Assembly: GCA_002428215.1 (NCBI GenBank)
Contig: DIUI01000005.1
Span: 1 to 17,478 of the forward strand
DNA from: Prolixibacteraceae bacterium UBA6162
Lineage (GTDB): Bacteria; Bacteroidota; Bacteroidia; Bacteroidales; Prolixibacteraceae
Length of the DNA stretch: 17,478 bases
Direction of reading: 5' to 3'
Part shown: positions 15,564 to 17,478 of the stretch, one piece after another
How the letters are laid out: each line of letters starts with the position of its first letter
Position numbering within the stretch: the stretch's first letter is position 1
The notes under the pieces: model-generated
Told to the model about the DNA's origin: nothing
The model's input: only the letters and a program-made list of their open reading frames with translations
Databases searched by the model: none
Made by a program: the position numbers and the translations under genes

Positions 15564-15571
15564 TATCTTTG
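15564..15571 (+). promoter_or_regulatory. -7 promoter element for the CxxC (CMD-family) protein gene
   Basis: TATCTTTG matches TAnnTTTG exactly. The predicted transcript start is near 15578, only about 10 bases before the ATG at 15588. This supports that ATG over the upstream start at 15528, which would lie outside the transcript. The -33 region is not recognisable. Confidence 0.45.
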
Positions 15572-15587
15572 CACAAAATTTTATGTC

Positions 15588-15938
15588 ATGGGAAAACTTG
15601 TCAACGAATTTGATGCTTACCGCGAAAAGATGAACGAACGCATTTTGGCGGCCGACAATAAGGTAATGAAGCGGATATACAGCCTCGACACACTGACCTA
15701 TCAGGATGGTGCCCTTTCGTCGAAAGTTAAGGAGATGTTGGGTCTCGCAACCTCTATGGTGCTGCGCTGCGACGACTGTATCAAATACCATTTGGGTAAG
15801 TGCTTTGAGCTTGGTATAACAACCGAAGAGGTTTTCGAAATTTTTTCGGTCGCCAATCTGGTAGGAGGCACCATTGTTATTCCTCATACACGAAGAGCTG
15901 TGGAATATTGGGATGAGTTAACGGAGGGAGCTGTTTAA
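15588..15938 (+). CDS. Carboxymuconolactone decarboxylase / AhpD-like CxxC protein
   Basis: This 116-residue protein belongs to the carboxymuconolactone decarboxylase (CMD) fold. The signature is C61-D-D-C64-x3-H68, the redox CxxC plus histidine arrangement of AhpD-like proteins. Such proteins act as peroxidase partners or uncharacterised thiol oxidoreductases. The classical decarboxylase lacks the CxxC, so decarboxylase activity is unlikely. The rest fits the helical fold, with SSKVKEMLGLATSMVLR before the motif and VFEIFSVANLVGGTIVIPHTRRA after it. I chose ATG 15588 (MGKLVNEFDAYREKM) because a -7 element lies within the longer frame that begins at 15528. The gene converges with yjjX across 22 bases. 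No peroxiredoxin gene is adjacent, so no partner can be named. Confidence 0.85.
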   Translation: MGKLVNEFDAYREKMNERILAADNKVMKRIYSLDTLTYQDGALSSKVKEMLGLATSMVLRCDDCIKYHLGKCFELGITTEEVFEIFSVANLVGGTIVIPHTRRAVEYWDELTEGAV

Positions 15939-15960
15939 AAACCAGCGCATAAAGCCTGTT

Positions 15961-16491
15961 TTAAGGGTAGAGGTTTTTGTTCAGATAGGGAATCAGTGCC
16001 AGCTGAACAGCGAGGCTGTATAGCTGGGTGCGGGTAACTCCGTTGTTTGTAAGCAGTCCTACTGCCCCTCCTTTTTGTTTTGAATTAACTTGCCCAAACA
16101 CCCTGTCGTTGGCTTCTCCCAGTTCATACCCCTCTCTGATGAGCTTACATACTTCGGGCGGAAGCTCAAATGCTGCTGTTTTTGCTTTTCCTGTTCCCCC
16201 ATCCCATTCTATAACAACCCATGCAAATGCTTCGTACTGTTCCCCTCTCTGCTGGATTCCACCTTCGATGCCAATGCGAAAATCGGCTTCCTCAGCACGC
16301 AGGGCAGTTACTCGGTTTACAGCACCTTTCAAAGCTTCCGCATCACTCATGGGTTGATCGGCCACCCCCGAAGGTGCATTGAACGCTTCAATTTTTACTG
16401 GACTGATACCTGCACGGGAGAAACCATCCATTACTGCATCGATTTTTACAGGGTTGTGCGAGGCGATAGCAATTCTTATTTCTTGCGACAT
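15961..16491 (-). CDS. yjjX: Inosine/xanthosine triphosphatase (YjjX family)
   Basis: This 176-residue protein matches the YjjX/NTPase family, which hydrolyses non-canonical nucleoside triphosphates such as ITP and XTP and so keeps them out of nucleic acids. Family landmarks are SHNPVK (11-16) near the N-terminus, SGVADQPMSDAEALKGAVNR (41-60), GIEGGI (74-79), and KGGAVGLLTNNGVTR (140-154). The size is the family norm. It is a cytoplasmic, metal-dependent enzyme. The ATG at 16491 is preceded by A/T-rich sequence without a Shine-Dalgarno site. A possible -7 element one base off consensus (TAAATTGG, minus strand, 16544-16551) lies about 53 bases upstream. It appears to be a single-gene unit. Confidence 0.9.
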   Translation of the reverse strand: MSQEIRIAIASHNPVKIDAVMDGFSRAGISPVKIEAFNAPSGVADQPMSDAEALKGAVNRVTALRAEEADFRIGIEGGIQQRGEQYEAFAWVVIEWDGGTGKAKTAAFELPPEVCKLIREGYELGEANDRVFGQVNSKQKGGAVGLLTNNGVTRTQLYSLAVQLALIPYLNKNLYP

Positions 16492-16539
16492 ACGATTCTT
16501 ACAGAACTTTAGGGAACTATTAATTATGACCGTTTTTAC

Positions 16540-16569
16540 GTTTCCAATTTACCTAATTATTTGGGAAAC
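16540..16569. repeat. Imperfect inverted repeat upstream of yjjX
   Basis: GTTTCCAA (16540-16547) and TTGGGAAAC (16561-16569) are complementary apart from one extra G. They lie within the 220-base region between yjjX and the glycoside hydrolase gene and overlap the weak yjjX -7 candidate, so this could be an operator. The remainder of the region up to 16678 shows only a small hairpin (CTGC-TTC-GCAG, about 16628-16638). Confidence 0.3.
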
Positions 16570-16678
16570 TGATTATCGGTTGAGTATAGTTTGCAGCCTT
16601 ACCCCTTGCCTTGGGTGAGTGCTGATACTGCTTCGCAGCATTAGTTATTGCCCGATGGAGTAACTTCATCAATATTGC

Positions 16679-16686
16679 TATTTTTG
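16679..16686 (+). promoter_or_regulatory. -7 promoter element for the glycoside hydrolase gene
   Basis: TATTTTTG is an exact TAnnTTTG match, placing the transcript start near 16693 and the ATG (16712) about 19 bases downstream. The surrounding 13 bases CTATTTTTGCCAC (16678-16690) are identical to those at the glsB-like promoter (11719-11731). The -33 region is weak. Confidence 0.45.
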
Positions 16687-16711
16687 CCACACCATAATAA
16701 CCTTCGCCCTT

Positions 16712-17478
16712 ATGTTTGTTTCAACCGCCAGATCACTTCTTTTAGTCTTTCTGATCTCTTCTCTTTCGCTGTTTTCGCATAAATCCAGAGGCCAACAGCT
16801 CTATCCGACTCCCGAATTCAGAGGGGTATGGGTGGCTACCGTAAACCATATCGACTGGCCATCGAGACCAGGATTGTCGACCGACAGGCTTAAAGCCGAA
16901 ATTTTGCAAACGCTTAATCAGCAGCAGCAATTAGGTATGAATACGATAATTCTGCAAGTCCGGCCGGCCGCCGATGCTTTTTATCCCTCCAGCATTGATC
17001 CATGGTCGCGCTACCTTACCGGGGAGCCCGGGGAGGCACCGGAACCCTATTTCGATCCGCTTCAGTTTTGGATTGAGGAGTGTCACCGCCGCGACATGGA
17101 GCTGCATGCCTGGCTTAATCCATACAGGCTGGCTCAGCATGCCCGCGAACCTCTGGCTTCGACGCATATCGCATTCAAACATCCGGAATGGGTGGTAGAG
17201 TATGGAGGAAAACTCTATTTCGATCCGGGGGTACCGGCAGCCCGCGACTACCTGGCTCGTGTCGTCGCCGAGCTGGTTGAGCGTTACGATCTGGATGCCA
17301 TACATTTCGACGACTATTTTTACCCTTATCCCACGGCTGATCCATTTCCTGACAATGCATCTTTTGCTCTTTACAACAGAGCTTTTTTCAAGGATGCCAG
17401 GGCCGACTGGCGTCGCGAAAATGTAGATATCCTTATAAAGATGCTGGGAGAGACCATTAAGGAGATTAAACCCTGGGT
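16712..17478 (+). CDS. GHL10-type glycoside hydrolase-like protein, N-terminal part
   Basis: An open frame of 255 codons runs from ATG 16712 to the right edge without a stop; the C-terminal part is missing. The protein begins with a signal peptide (MFVSTARSLLLVFLISSLSLFS, cleavage likely before about residue 29, no lipobox cysteine), then EFRGVWVATVNHIDWPSRPG (35-54), the hallmark opening of the GHL10 family (also called DUF187, a GH-like TIM barrel). Further landmarks are IILQVRPAADAFYPS, LHAWLNPYR and DAIHFDDYFYPYP, which carry the presumed active-site acids. Members are secreted or periplasmic, and some family members have been proposed to act on glycans or peptidoglycan. The substrate here is unknown. 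The frame, signal peptide and -7 element agree on the start. Confidence 0.9.
   Translation, partial: MFVSTARSLLLVFLISSLSLFSHKSRGQQLYPTPEFRGVWVATVNHIDWPSRPGLSTDRLKAEILQTLNQQQQLGMNTIILQVRPAADAFYPSSIDPWSRYLTGEPGEAPEPYFDPLQFWIEECHRRDMELHAWLNPYRLAQHAREPLASTHIAFKHPEWVVEYGGKLYFDPGVPAARDYLARVVAELVERYDLDAIHFDDYFYPYPTADPFPDNASFALYNRAFFKDARADWRRENVDILIKMLGETIKEIKPW

Larger units (their letters stand above)
15267..15587. other. Divergent intergenic region between SPOR and CxxC protein genes
   Basis: The 321 bases contain the two outward-facing -7 elements (15340-15347 minus; 15564-15571 plus) and an inverted repeat at 15494-15517. Between 15350 and 15490 the sequence is A/T-rich and I see no gene or RNA. 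A short direct repeat TGCAT-AGC-TGCAT (15534-15546) lies just upstream of the plus-strand -7 element. Confidence 0.5.

Noticed and set aside
15528..15587. Upstream start for the CxxC protein adding 20 residues
   Set aside because: The -7 element at 15564-15571 lies inside the extension, and the family begins near MGKLVNEFDAYREKM.

Overview
The window comes from a member of the Bacteroidota, probably an environmental relative of the Bacteroidales or Marinilabiliales; the genus cannot be read from the sequence. The evidence is the division/cell-wall gene order, a long MraY with an extra periplasmic loop, an FtsI ending in one PASTA domain, a probable glycine-lipid acyltransferase pair, the near absence of Shine-Dalgarno sequences, and -7 elements of the Bacteroidota form TAnnTTTG ahead of several genes.

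Left part (1-10433, minus strand): the first ten genes of a dcw cluster, in transcription order mraZ, rsmH, ftsL-like, ftsI, murE, mraY, murD, ftsW, murG and the 5' end of murC. Genes overlap by 4 bases or are 0-15 bases apart, so they form one transcription unit. Upstream of mraZ are four tandem 10-base units, which I read as the MraZ autoregulatory operator. The encoded proteins build lipid II (MurC, D, E, MraY, MurG), polymerise and cross-link it at the septum (FtsW, FtsI, FtsL-like), and control the cluster (MraZ).

Middle part (10434-12870, plus strand): a 399-base gene-free stretch, then two acyltransferases resembling GlsA (PlsC-like O-acyltransferase) and GlsB (OlsB-like N-acyltransferase). 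A 223-base gap separates them and carries its own promoter and a palindrome.

Right part (12871-17478): a minus-strand pair, SPOR-domain protein then a divergent 632-residue PurF-like amidophosphoribosyltransferase; a plus-strand small CxxC carboxymuconolactone-decarboxylase/AhpD-like protein; a minus-strand YjjX-type NTP phosphatase; and a plus-strand GHL10-type glycoside hydrolase that runs off the right edge.

No mobile element, CRISPR array, tRNA or rRNA is visible. Most of the window is housekeeping. The points most worth a second look are the MraZ operator together with an atypical MraZ signature, the PurF-like protein that has lost half of its expected Fe-S ligands, and the regulation of the glycine-lipid pair.
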